In this document: positions 19,101-26,549 of the stretch, in pieces
How the letters are laid out: the number at the start of each line of letters is the position of its first letter
Position numbering within the stretch: the first letter of the stretch is position 1
Assembly (NCBI RefSeq): GCF_020535245.1
Contig: NZ_CP084912.1
Span: forward strand, 1-64,000
Direction: 5' to 3'
Length of the DNA: 64,000 nucleotides
DNA from: Asticcacaulis sp. AND118
GTDB taxonomy: Bacteria; Pseudomonadota; Alphaproteobacteria; Caulobacterales; Caulobacteraceae
Notes under the pieces: model-generated
Told to the model about the DNA's origin: nothing
The model's input: only the letters and a program-made list of their open reading frames with translations
The model's database searches: none
Made by a program: the position numbers and the translations under genes

Positions 19101-19508
19101 CCCCATCAGCGGATCGCGGATCGTGTAGAGCATTTCGCCGGGGCGATAGCGGCTCTCGATGTCGCGGGCGTCATTGAACCATTTGACGCCCAGCGCCGTG
19201 CGGACCCCCAGACGGATATTGCCGCCGCGTCCGGGCAGGTAGAGCGAAAATTCCGGCTTGTCGCCGGCATCGACGCGAAAGGCGGTGTGACCGCCATAGA
19301 GGGCGCGGTTGAAATATTCCGCCCCGTTGCGGATGACGAAATCGCCCTTGTCCGGCCGATAGCGCAGCGGCGTCGAAATCTGACCTTCCAGATTGGGTTT
19401 CAGCCCGCCGGAGGCCGATGGGGCCTGAGCCAGGGTCGGAGTCGCCGCCAGAGGGACGGAAAGCAGCAGGACGCAGGCGAGCGCGGACGCGCATTTCACG
19501 CGGGGCAT
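16149..19508 (-). CDS. Large secreted DUF4450-like putative glycosidase
   Basis: The 1119-residue protein has a signal peptide (to about residue 27, TLAQAPS) and an excellent ribosome site (AAGGAGGT). The N-terminal part (about 45-330) contains LRYRPDKGDFVIRNG, FNRALYGGHTAFRVDAGDKP and LYLPGRGGNIRLGV, which I recognise as DUF4450-like. The middle (about 340-760) looks like an (alpha/alpha)6 helical barrel (WDERDGGGVMHGAIAWRARL, NTHYDMNIGFFDAMFRHLLW). The C-terminal third is beta-rich and may bind carbohydrate. Proteins of this kind occur in pectin and rhamnogalacturonan loci of other phyla, so a secreted glycosidase is likely, but I cannot name the bond cleaved. It is transcribed alone and has no receptor beside it. 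Confidence 0.7.
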   Translation of the reverse strand: MPRVKCASALACVLLLSVPLAATPTLAQAPSASGGLKPNLEGQISTPLRYRPDKGDFVIRNGAEYFNRALYGGHTAFRVDAGDKPEFSLYLPGRGGNIRLGVRTALGVKWFNDARDIESRYRPGEMLYTIRDPLMGTNGRIEIEVLSDHTNEGILLRATGRGLPKGAELVFAYGAGNGQRGNRDGDIGTEKVPISEYFQFNPEYAEGTRYAVNGQSFHTDSRTAGLTGTVSAPASLKLGDATQWGDAAGLLASSGTAATQVVTGHVALSTAPVYLAVQVTRRGAAEELGTYRDVTAGHTGARTETLATTKAYAAKELAARFEATRKHFAALRGRVRTETPDPYLDAAVGALNVAADGQWDERDGGGVMHGAIAWRARLLGWRGPYALDALGWHDRARQNFAGWTRKQNTKPIPDYVAPPEEKTNLARNPDGLHTNGDLSNTHYDMNIGFFDAMFRHLLWTGDVEYARRVWPVIERHLAWEKRLFRREFGPEKLPLYEAYAAIWASDDMQYSGGGTAYTTAYNLYHNRMAARVARLIGKDPAPYEAEADLIARGMQTYLWMEDRGAYGEFRDYLGKQMLHPSYGVWSFYHSIDSGAPDALQAARMAADLERSLRPLPVTGEGVPNDRPYRVLPSSDWMPYSWSINNVVMGENLHTALALWQAGKADTAYEITRGGILASFYMGIAPGNVGSMNYLDVYRRESQRDFADGTGVMARTVVEGLFGVRPDALSRTLTLVPGLPPEWDHARLTHPNLSFVYNRSGQTETWTVTPADKRFERVVLDLPARRDAVASVTINGKAVKWEAPEGVGAPKLRIEALLNGRAEVRIVWSGQAIDPAKAQSVPGAETYFNALYQGRFQWLTPRTTATTLATCPITAPGWAMAGQTVSAEPVDVSAAFNDKVTNIFQPGKYRSPRSPFVSLAMPAQGIGAWAGHVNATANIDDAGLRQAGGEVVIVNGLRFRTPGDGNNIAFASLWDNYPDEVSVALSGQARRAYLLMAGSTNHMQSRVTNGEVVVTYTDGTTQTLTLRNPENWWPIERDYFIDDYQFRLCGEAPVRVDLKTGKVWTPGPDWKGRADREKIDGGAATVLSLDLDPDKTLKSLTVRAVANEVVIGLMGISLQR

Positions 19509-19844
19509 TGTACCTCCTTGGGCATTTTATTTATAAGATTATATTCTAACTATAGAGACGGGTGGGCAGCCTCAAGCCTCAATTGCGGAGGCTGAGCATA
19601 AACCGTTTCATGGGTCAAAAAAAGAACCCCTCCATTTTCAGGAGGGGTTTAAATGATGTATTCCGTGTCAGGGAGTGAGCAACCGGAACACAGTTCTGTC
19701 TCCGTTTGCCAGGATGATGGGGCATCGGGAGACGGGGATGAACTCTCATATCGGGACATTATTACAGATATAGAAACATGACAAGCGTCATTGCGCGCAG
19801 AAACAACCTTTGCGCGTTGAAAATGTCTGCGCGCATGGGCGGGG
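19509..19844. other. Intergenic region between the DUF4450-like and Kef genes
   Basis: No gene was seen in these 336 bp. They hold an AT-rich stretch just before the DUF4450-like start (19527-19556), a weak hairpin AGCCTC/GAGGCT (19574-19592), a terminator (19617-19650) and an inverted repeat TGCGCGCAGA/TCTGCGCGCA (19792-19835). Confidence 0.5.
19617..19650 (-). terminator. Rho-independent terminator for the Kef-type gene
   Basis: On the minus strand AACCCCTCC pairs with GGAGGGGTT over a 7-nt loop and is followed by C and seven T residues. It lies about 195 bp after the antiporter stop and before the DUF4450-like gene. Confidence 0.8.
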
Positions 19845-21632
19845 TCAGGAGACGATGCCGGTCTCTTGTTCGGCGCGACGACGGCGGCTCAGATAGTCCG
19901 CGCCGCCGTGGAATATACGTTTGCCGGCTTCCAATCCGCCGGTCAGTTCGATCTCAAATCGCGTTTCGTCGCGTTCGCGCACGGCGTCGGTCATTTCGGC
20001 GATCGTGTCCTCGTCCTCGCCCAGCGTCTCCAGCGTCTTGCGCCCCAGCACCAGCGCGGACTCGAAGGTGTCGCGGATCTGGAAATCCACGCCCGCCTCG
20101 ACCAGCTTTAACGCCTGATAACGGTCGAAAGCGCGCGTCAGCACAGGGATGAGCGGGAATTCGGCCTTCATCAGCTCGACGATTTTCAAGGCCTCGTCCG
20201 GCTTGTCGACGCAGACCAGCACCGCACGCGCGTGGTGCGCGCCGGCGGCGTGCAGGATGTCCAGCCGCCCGCCGTCGCCGTAATAGACCTTGAAGCCGTA
20301 TTCGCCCGCCGTGCGGATCATCTCCACATCGTTGTCGATGGTCGAGACCTTATGCCCGGCGGCCATGACGAGCTGACTGGCCACCTGACCGATGCGGCCG
20401 AACCCGATGATCAGCACATGGCCTTCGTCTTCGCGCGGGGCGTCCATGCCGTCCATATTCTGGGTTTTCTTGGGCATGATGTATTTGAGGCCGATAATCG
20501 TCAGCGGCGTCAGCACCATCGACAAAATGACGATGGCGGTCAGCATGGCGTTCTGTTCGCCAGTGATGATGCCGGCCGCTGCCGCGGCACCATAGAGGAC
20601 GAAGGCGAACTCACCGCCCTGCGCCATGAAAACCGCGCGCTCCAGCGCCTCGGCATGGTCGGACTTCATCACCCGCGCCACGGCGTAAATGGCCGCCGCT
20701 TTCACGATCATATAGGCGGCGACGTAGAAGGCGATCATCCGCCAGTTGGCCGCCACGACACCGAGGTCCAGCGACATGCCGACGGCGAGGAAGAACAGGC
20801 CCAGAAGGATGCCGCGAAACGGCTCGATATCGGCCTCAAGCTGATGGCGGAAATGCGATTCCGACAGCAGCACGCCGGCCAGAAACGCGCCCATGGCCAT
20901 GGATAGGCCGCCGAGTTGCATGACCCAGGCCGCGCCCAGCACCACCAGCAGCGCCGCCGCTGTCATCACCTCGCGCGCCTGCGCATTGGCCAGAAGCGCG
21001 AACATCGGATTGAGCAGGTAACGCCCCGCCAGAATCAGCCCGGCCAGACACCCCAGACCGACGGCCACCGCCACCCAGTCTATGCCGCCCGCATGGCCCG
21101 GCGCGACCGGCGCCAGAAACGTGACGAGGATCAGCAGCGGCACGATGGCCAGATCCTCGAACAGCAGGATCGACACCATCTTCTGCCCGTCGGGTTCCGA
21201 CAGGCGTTTTCTTTCCTGCAGAATCTGCATGACGATGGCCGTAGACGTCAGTACGAAGCCCGCCCCCGCGACGAAGGACGGCGCGACCGGAAAGCCCGTC
21301 GCGATCCCGACCCCGGTCAGCAGCAACGCGCACAGACCCACCTGCGCCGCGCCCAGCCCGAAGATCTGCCCGCGCATGGCCCACAGTCTTGCCGGGCGCA
21401 TCTCCAGCCCGATGACAAACAGGAACATCACCACGCCCAGCTCGGCGACGTGCAGGGCGGTCGACGGCTCGGCGATGATCTTCAGCCCGAACGGCCCCAT
21501 CGCGATACCGGCGGCCAGGTAGCCCAGCACCGAACCCAGCCCCAGCCGCCTGAACAGCGGCACGGCGACCACTCCGGCCCCCAGCAAGGCCACGACCGGC
21601 AGCAGATCGACTCCGTGCGACGCTTCGGACAT
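19845..21632 (-). CDS. CPA2-family cation:proton antiporter, KefB/KefC type
   Basis: The 595-residue protein has an N-terminal membrane domain of about twelve segments (residues 5-385), with VMFLFVIGLEMRP and the GAGFVLTSTAIVMQIL stretch typical of CPA2 exchangers. A cytoplasmic TrkA-N/RCK domain follows (about 405-520), with the Rossmann motif HVLIIGFGRIGQVASQL and the acidic TIDND after strand 2, which suggests NAD(H) binding. Such proteins exchange K+ or Na+ for protons and are gated by nucleotide or, in true KefB/C, glutathione adducts; the glutathione part is not proven here. The start has AAGGGGAG upstream. It is an isolated housekeeping-type gene with its own terminator. Confidence 0.92.
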   Translation of the reverse strand: MSEASHGVDLLPVVALLGAGVVAVPLFRRLGLGSVLGYLAAGIAMGPFGLKIIAEPSTALHVAELGVVMFLFVIGLEMRPARLWAMRGQIFGLGAAQVGLCALLLTGVGIATGFPVAPSFVAGAGFVLTSTAIVMQILQERKRLSEPDGQKMVSILLFEDLAIVPLLILVTFLAPVAPGHAGGIDWVAVAVGLGCLAGLILAGRYLLNPMFALLANAQAREVMTAAALLVVLGAAWVMQLGGLSMAMGAFLAGVLLSESHFRHQLEADIEPFRGILLGLFFLAVGMSLDLGVVAANWRMIAFYVAAYMIVKAAAIYAVARVMKSDHAEALERAVFMAQGGEFAFVLYGAAAAAGIITGEQNAMLTAIVILSMVLTPLTIIGLKYIMPKKTQNMDGMDAPREDEGHVLIIGFGRIGQVASQLVMAAGHKVSTIDNDVEMIRTAGEYGFKVYYGDGGRLDILHAAGAHHARAVLVCVDKPDEALKIVELMKAEFPLIPVLTRAFDRYQALKLVEAGVDFQIRDTFESALVLGRKTLETLGEDEDTIAEMTDAVRERDETRFEIELTGGLEAGKRIFHGGADYLSRRRRAEQETGIVS

Positions 21633-21865
21633 CGGCGGTTCTCCCCTTGTTAAGCGAAGGGCGACTGTGAACGGATTGACCGATGCTGTCCATCGGGGCG
21701 CAGGGCAAGGGGTATGGTTTCAGGGGAAAAGAGGCGTTTAAGGACGCTGGGGCCGCAGGCCCCTGCACCCCATAACCGGACGCGCAACGGTGAGGCGTTA
21801 GCGAACCTGCGGTGTTCGCAAGCGAGGGCGAGCCCTGCGTCTTGCGGTCTCCTTACCTTCAGACA
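21633..21865. other. Intergenic region without a supported gene
   Basis: An open frame crosses this stretch on the minus strand but has no ribosome site and no recognisable domain. The region holds the perfect palindrome GGGGCC-GCA-GGCCCC (21749-21763) and should contain the promoter of the antiporter gene. Confidence 0.4.
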
Positions 21866-21901
21866 TAAAAAAGCGCATCCGCCGGGTGAGGGCGAATGCG
21901 C
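21866..21901 (-). terminator. Rho-independent terminator of the GlcNAc operon
   Basis: On the minus strand GCGCATTCGCC pairs with GGCGGATGCGC (one mismatch) and is followed by six T residues. It lies 55 bp after the kinase stop and ends the receptor-GH89-NagX-kinase group. Confidence 0.85.
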
Positions 21902-21955
21902 GAAGTTTCCGAAACCGTACACGCTGACGTCCGGGATTCGGGGAGGAAGGGTGTT

Positions 21956-22867
21956 TCAGGCCAGGACCTTGCCGGGGGAGGGCAGGCCGTTGCCCGCGCC
22001 CTGCGCCAGCAGGATCGCCCCTTCAACGGCGTCCTGTTCCGGCGCGCTGAGCAGTTCGGCGTCGCGGCTGGACAGCCACGGGCGGATGGGTTCGCCCAGG
22101 CCCCCGACCAGCGCGATGCGTCTGGCCCCCAGATGGTGCAGGCGGCGCAGGTAGAGTCCGATATCCTCAGCCACGGCGCGCACCAGAGCCGTCGCGACCA
22201 GATCGCCCTTTTCGGCATAGGCCATGATGGTCGGGGCCATGGCGCCATAATCGCTGGGGGTGGCCGTGGTGACGAAGGCGATGACGTCGGCGGGCTGGCC
22301 CCCGAAAGAGGCGATCATCTCGCGCGTGAAGTCGGTCGCGGGCGCGACCTTGTCGAAGCCGCGAAGCGCGGCGCGCAGGGCGGCGCGACCGAGACCGGCT
22401 GCCGAACCGTCGTCGCCGACCTCGAACCCCCAGCCGCCTATGCCGTGACCGACGCCGTCCGAAAGGATGTAGCCCGCGCTGCCCGTGCCGCAGATCTGGA
22501 TGGCTCCGTCCCGGCCCGAAAAGGCCCCCAGGCAGGCGGCGTGCGCGTCGCTGGCGACGAAGATGCCGCCGAAGTCAGGCCCCGCGTCGATCGTCACCTG
22601 TGCGCTGGTGGCCGAGGTGACGCCCGCCAGACCGAGACCGATATGGATGTCGGGCAGGTCGGCGTGGGTCAGATGCGCCTGCGACAGGGCCTCATCGACG
22701 GCGGCCATGATGTTGCGCCAGACCAGCCCCAGCCCCAGCCGGATATTGCCGGCGCCGCCGAAGCCTTCGCCCAGCACCTGACCCGCCCGGTTGCGCAGGC
22801 GGGCCCGGCAGCGCGTGCCACCGCCGTCGACGCCGATATAGTAGAGGGGAGGAATGATCTCGCTCAT
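21956..22867 (-). CDS. N-acetylglucosamine kinase, BadF/BcrA ATPase family
   Basis: The 303-residue protein belongs to the ASKHA fold. It has the phosphate-1 loop YIGVDGGGTRCRARL at the N-terminus, ICGTGSAGYILSDG (about 125) and ALVGGLGEPIRPWL near the end. It would phosphorylate free GlcNAc (or glucosamine) with ATP in the cytoplasm. The ATG at 22867 is chosen because it opens directly on the nucleotide-binding strand; an in-frame ATG 72 bp further would run into the NagX gene. It follows NagX by 35 bp and is the last gene of the operon. The order GH89, NagX, kinase points to GlcNAc, although the exact sugar is inferred from context. Confidence 0.85.
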   Translation of the reverse strand: MSEIIPPLYYIGVDGGGTRCRARLRNRAGQVLGEGFGGAGNIRLGLGLVWRNIMAAVDEALSQAHLTHADLPDIHIGLGLAGVTSATSAQVTIDAGPDFGGIFVASDAHAACLGAFSGRDGAIQICGTGSAGYILSDGVGHGIGGWGFEVGDDGSAAGLGRAALRAALRGFDKVAPATDFTREMIASFGGQPADVIAFVTTATPSDYGAMAPTIMAYAEKGDLVATALVRAVAEDIGLYLRRLHHLGARRIALVGGLGEPIRPWLSSRDAELLSAPEQDAVEGAILLAQGAGNGLPSPGKVLA

Positions 22868-22902
22868 GATACTCACGCTTATAATAGAAACAAACTTTTC
22901 CG

Positions 22903-24021
22903 TCAGAGTTTGACGATGATGCCCCGGCGGTCCATCCACCAGCCCAGTGCCCAGCAGACGAGCATGTAGACGATGGCGCAGGCGAGCGCCCCGAGGGAAC
23001 CGGTCAGCGGGGTCTGGAACAGGTGCAGGCCGATCAGGTCGTAGAGGCCGTGACCTTCGGAGTTTTTGAAGGTTTGCAAGGATATGACCAGCAGTTCTGA
23101 AAACAGGTAGATGACCAGCGGGTTGCGGCCGAAGGTCTCGAAAAAGCCGAGCCCCTCACGTCGTTTGGCCAGATCGACCCAGGCGATGACGCCCGACAGG
23201 ATCAGGCAGTCGAGGCCGATGGTCAGGAGCGCAAAGGACGAGGTCCACAGGCGCTTCGAGAACGGAAAGCCGAGGTTCCATACCAGCGCGGCCGCAACCA
23301 AAGCCAGCCCGGCCCCGCTGAGGATCAGGACTGTGCGGCGACGGTCCTCGCTGTGCAGGATCAGACGTCCGCACAGATAGCCTGCCAGCACGTTGACGAT
23401 CGCCGGCAGGGTCGACAACAGGCCTTCGGGGTCGTAGCCCTTCGCCCCGCCGCGATACATGTGATCGAGGCCCAATACGAACTGATCGACCTTTGCTCCC
23501 AGATTGCCGGCCATGCTCATCGCTTCGGAGGCCGGGGTGACCGCGTAGAGCAGTCCCCAGTAGCCCAGCAGCAGGACGACGCAGAGGATGGCCACGCTCC
23601 TGACGGACAGATAGCGCGCGGCCAGAGCGGCGAACAGGTAACAAAGGGCGATGCGCTGAAGCACGCCCATGATGCGGATATGGCCGATATCGTTGAAGGC
23701 CCATGCCCCTTCGGGCGTCTGATGCACGAAGGGAAACCAGTACATCAGGAAGCCCAGCAGAAAGATCAGGGCGGCGCGCCGCGCGACCTTGAGCAGGAAC
23801 TCTTTGTGCGGCAACGGCTTGCGAAACGCGAAGACCATCGAATTGCCGATGGCGAACAGGAAGGACGGAAACACCAGATCGGCCAGCGTGAAGCCGAACC
23901 ATGGCGCGTGCTGAAGCTGCGCGAAGGGCTCGGCGCCGGCGGGCGAGGTGTTGACGACGATCATGACGCAGACCGTCAGGCCGCGAAAAACGTCAAGCGC
24001 CGTGTAACGTGCCGCGCTCAT
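22903..24021 (-). CDS. nagX: NagX-like membrane protein (heparan-glucosaminide acetyltransferase family)
   Basis: The 372-residue integral membrane protein has about ten hydrophobic segments. It opens with YTALDVFRGLTVCVMIVVN followed by TLADLVFPSFLFAIGNSMVF, the signature of the DUF5009/DUF1624 family that includes bacterial NagX and human HGSNAT. In chitin and GlcNAc loci of proteobacteria NagX is thought to aid GlcNAc uptake or acetylation at the inner membrane; its reaction is not settled. The start codon overlaps the stop of the GH89 gene by ATGA, which indicates translational coupling. The kinase follows. Human HGSNAT acts on the same heparan end that GH89 (NAGLU) cleaves, which makes the pairing notable. 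Confidence 0.88.
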   Translation of the reverse strand: MSAARYTALDVFRGLTVCVMIVVNTSPAGAEPFAQLQHAPWFGFTLADLVFPSFLFAIGNSMVFAFRKPLPHKEFLLKVARRAALIFLLGFLMYWFPFVHQTPEGAWAFNDIGHIRIMGVLQRIALCYLFAALAARYLSVRSVAILCVVLLLGYWGLLYAVTPASEAMSMAGNLGAKVDQFVLGLDHMYRGGAKGYDPEGLLSTLPAIVNVLAGYLCGRLILHSEDRRRTVLILSGAGLALVAAALVWNLGFPFSKRLWTSSFALLTIGLDCLILSGVIAWVDLAKRREGLGFFETFGRNPLVIYLFSELLVISLQTFKNSEGHGLYDLIGLHLFQTPLTGSLGALACAIVYMLVCWALGWWMDRRGIIVKL

Positions 24022-26306
24022 GCGGGCTTATCCAGTTGCGCGATCAGCGCGCGGGCGGCGCTGAGCGGCTGGCGCGGGATGTGGCGGGTGAAGGCGATGT
24101 CCGCCCTGACCCAGGCCTGTTCCCAGCCGATCAGGTCGCGGGTGAAGGCGGCCTGATCGAAGGGTTTGCCGCTGACGGCGGATTGCCGCACGTCGCTGAG
24201 CAGCTTGGTCCAGCGCGGCAGATAGAAGTCCTTGTACAGGCCTTGCCACGCCTTCGACGCATAGTCGTTGAGATTGCCCTTACCGCCCCACACCGTGACC
24301 TGAGCTTTGGCGTTCAGGACATAACAGGCCTTCTCTTGCGGGGTGTCGCCGTAGGCGCGGGCGGCGTCGATCCAGGTGGCCAGCGTGTCGGGCTGCGCGC
24401 CCAGAAGCGCATCGAGCGCCGTCACCAGCCCGCTGATATCATCGCGCAGCGCGTCGCCGGTTTTCACCTCGCCGGCCTTATAGGCCTTCAGCGCCGCGAT
24501 CAGGCGATCGTCGATCTCTTCCGACACCAAGTGGCGGACCGCATCGATGACGTCGTGGCGATAAAGGGCCGAGGTTTCAAAGCCTTTCAGTGACAGCAAG
24601 GCATCAATAGCGGAGCGAAGCTTGTTGCGGTCACCCGGATGGCCCTCGAATTCCACCATGTCCGCCGTCGGACGCTTGCACAGGAGGTAAGCCCCGGCCT
24701 TGCTGCGCCACCAGCGCGGCGTCCAGTAGCGGGTCGAAAAGACGGCGTCGACATACGTGGTCCACGCCGAAACAAGCGCCGGCGTGACCTGCCCGTAACG
24801 GCTTTGCAGATAGGTGTGCAGCCATTCGGCGACGGTCTTGTCGGTTTGGCCCCACGCCAGATCATAGGCATATTCGTAGACGATCGAATTGTTGTGCAGG
24901 CCTTCGGGGAAAAGGCCGAAGCCCTTGAGATCGCCCGTATCCTTGCGCGCCAGAAGGCCCTTGATGTCGTCGCGGTAGAAGCCGAGATCGCCATAGACCG
25001 GATTGGAGCCGCCGTAATTATGGACGTAGCCATAGATCCACGGCTTGCCCTGAAACGCATCGCTCGATTGCCAGACGCCGGGATAGCGGTCATTGCCGAT
25101 ATCGAGGATCATCAGCCGGTCCTGCGGCACGTCGCGGAGAAACGCGCCGATGGCGTCGGGCGTCCAGAAATGCTTGTCCGCGCCGAACAGCCAGCCCTGC
25201 ATGGTCCACACGGCGTCGGGGTTGGCCTGACGGATGGAGTCGTAGATGGCCTTACCATAGGCGGCGAGGCGTTCGGCCTTTACCGCCGGATCGACCGTGA
25301 TTTCGGTCTCCTTGGTATTGGCGGTCGAGTCGCCGTATTTGGCCGCCTTCACATCGGAGCCGTCTTTGGAGATCGGCGGGAGCATCTCGTTGAACGAATC
25401 GGCGAGGTAGTAACGGCCTTCGCCGTAGGTCTCGGTATAGAGGGCGATAAATCGCGCGGCGATCTTCGCAAACAGCGGATCGGCCGGGTCGAGCCAGTAG
25501 GTCTCATGAAAGCCTTCCCACGGGCGCATGGGATAGATGCGCGCCTCAGGATGCTTCTGCGCGAAGGCCTTGGGCACATAGCCGCCGAAGGCCGGCAGGA
25601 TCGGCGTCATGCCCAGATCCGTCATACGACCGAGGATCCGGGTTTGCAGCTTGTGCTTCTTGTCGATCCACGCCTGCGGTAAGGGGGCCAGATAGCCTTC
25701 GATATTGCCCATGCGGTGCCAGGGCGTGAAGGCGGGGCCGGAGAAGTAATCGCCCAGTTCGGCGTCGTTCAGGCCCAGTTCGCGCCACAGCGCCTGCCAG
25801 ACATAGTCTTGCCCTTCCATGGCCAGCGGCATGTCGATGCCGTGCAGCGCCATCCAGTCCAGTTCGCGCTCCCAGCGCGGCCAGTCCCAGAAAGGCGTCG
25901 TGTAGCCGAAGGTGCAGGTATTCATATAGACGCGGTGGGCGAAGGGCGTTTCGACCTTTGCGCCGTTGCTGGCCGGAAGACGCGCGGGCAGGGCGACGCG
26001 ATCGCCCTCCCAGCCCATATGGGCGGCCCCGGCACCTTTGAGGTAGCTGTAGGCTCCATGCGTCAGGGCGATGGCGGAATTGCCGGTAATGGTGACGGTT
26101 GCGCCGGTCGTGGCGGCGTCGTACCACGGCGCGCGGCCTGACGCATCGAGTTTCAGACGTACACGCGCCGCGTCCTTGCCCAGAAACCGCTTCAACACCC
26201 CTTCGGCGGCGGTCGCCGCCGCCGCCGGGCTGCGCAGTGGAAGGGCCGCGCCGAGGCCTAAAGCGGCGGCGGACAGAAGCAGGCGGCGGCGGGGCAGGTC
26301 GGCCAT
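24018..26306 (-). CDS. Alpha-N-acetylglucosaminidase, GH89
   Basis: The 762-residue protein starts with a Tat signal (LPRRRLLLSAAALGLG) and is a full-length GH89 enzyme. It has an N-terminal small domain (about 45-130), a (beta/alpha)8 barrel (about 135-480) and an all-alpha C-terminal domain. NTCTFGYTTPFWDWPRWERE and GMTPILPAFGGYVP are diagnostic. The two catalytic acids are Glu307 (YLADSFNEMLPP) and Glu468 (FPEGLHNNS), matching the human NAGLU pair. The enzyme would remove terminal alpha-linked GlcNAc from glycans in the periplasm. It is followed by NagX with a 4-bp overlap and preceded by a GlcNAc-locus receptor, from which it is separated by repeats. The ribosome site is weak (ACGGAAC). 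Confidence 0.93.
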   Translation of the reverse strand: MADLPRRRLLLSAAALGLGAALPLRSPAAAATAAEGVLKRFLGKDAARVRLKLDASGRAPWYDAATTGATVTITGNSAIALTHGAYSYLKGAGAAHMGWEGDRVALPARLPASNGAKVETPFAHRVYMNTCTFGYTTPFWDWPRWERELDWMALHGIDMPLAMEGQDYVWQALWRELGLNDAELGDYFSGPAFTPWHRMGNIEGYLAPLPQAWIDKKHKLQTRILGRMTDLGMTPILPAFGGYVPKAFAQKHPEARIYPMRPWEGFHETYWLDPADPLFAKIAARFIALYTETYGEGRYYLADSFNEMLPPISKDGSDVKAAKYGDSTANTKETEITVDPAVKAERLAAYGKAIYDSIRQANPDAVWTMQGWLFGADKHFWTPDAIGAFLRDVPQDRLMILDIGNDRYPGVWQSSDAFQGKPWIYGYVHNYGGSNPVYGDLGFYRDDIKGLLARKDTGDLKGFGLFPEGLHNNSIVYEYAYDLAWGQTDKTVAEWLHTYLQSRYGQVTPALVSAWTTYVDAVFSTRYWTPRWWRSKAGAYLLCKRPTADMVEFEGHPGDRNKLRSAIDALLSLKGFETSALYRHDVIDAVRHLVSEEIDDRLIAALKAYKAGEVKTGDALRDDISGLVTALDALLGAQPDTLATWIDAARAYGDTPQEKACYVLNAKAQVTVWGGKGNLNDYASKAWQGLYKDFYLPRWTKLLSDVRQSAVSGKPFDQAAFTRDLIGWEQAWVRADIAFTRHIPRQPLSAARALIAQLDKPA

Positions 26307-26335
26307 GTACGGTGTTCCGTTTATGCAAACTTAAA

Positions 26336-26430
26336 GCGCGTTCCGAAAAGTGTTCAACGGTTTTCGGAATCACATGCGCGATAAAACAAAAGTTTAGAGC
26401 GTAATTCCGATCCGATCGGGAAACGCTCTA
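26336..26430. repeat. Two adjoining palindromic repeats
   Basis: Bases 26336-26380 repeat the element at 10558-10604 (GCGCGTTCCGAAAAG...TTTTCGGAATCACATGCGC). Bases 26395-26430 form a second, imperfect hairpin beginning TAGAGCGTAATTCC and ending GGGAAACGCTCTA, with the same TAGAGCG end as the elements at 13951, 47585 and 60658. Both lie between the receptor and GH89 genes, in the transcript if the two are co-transcribed. Confidence 0.7.
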
Positions 26431-26436
26431 AAGAAG

Positions 26437-26536
26437 GCCGGATGCGGCGAGGGGGCAGATACGCGCCCGGCCTCACAGCATCCGGCGATTGACCGGCGGG
26501 GACAAGGGGGAGGGTAATGCAGGGCTCCCGCCGGTC
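26437..26536. repeat. Two inverted repeats after the receptor gene
   Basis: GCCGGATGC (26437-26445) pairs with GCATCCGGC (26478-26486), and GACCGGCGGG (26491-26500) pairs exactly with CCCGCCGGTC (26527-26536). The second lies 13 bp after the receptor stop. No T-run follows on the minus strand, so stabilisation of the receptor mRNA is as likely as termination. Confidence 0.5.
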
Positions 26537-26549
26537 AAACTATACGGGC

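Noticed and set aside
21650-21922. 90-codon frame on the minus strand
   Set aside because: It covers a terminator and a palindrome, has no ribosome site and no recognisable domain.
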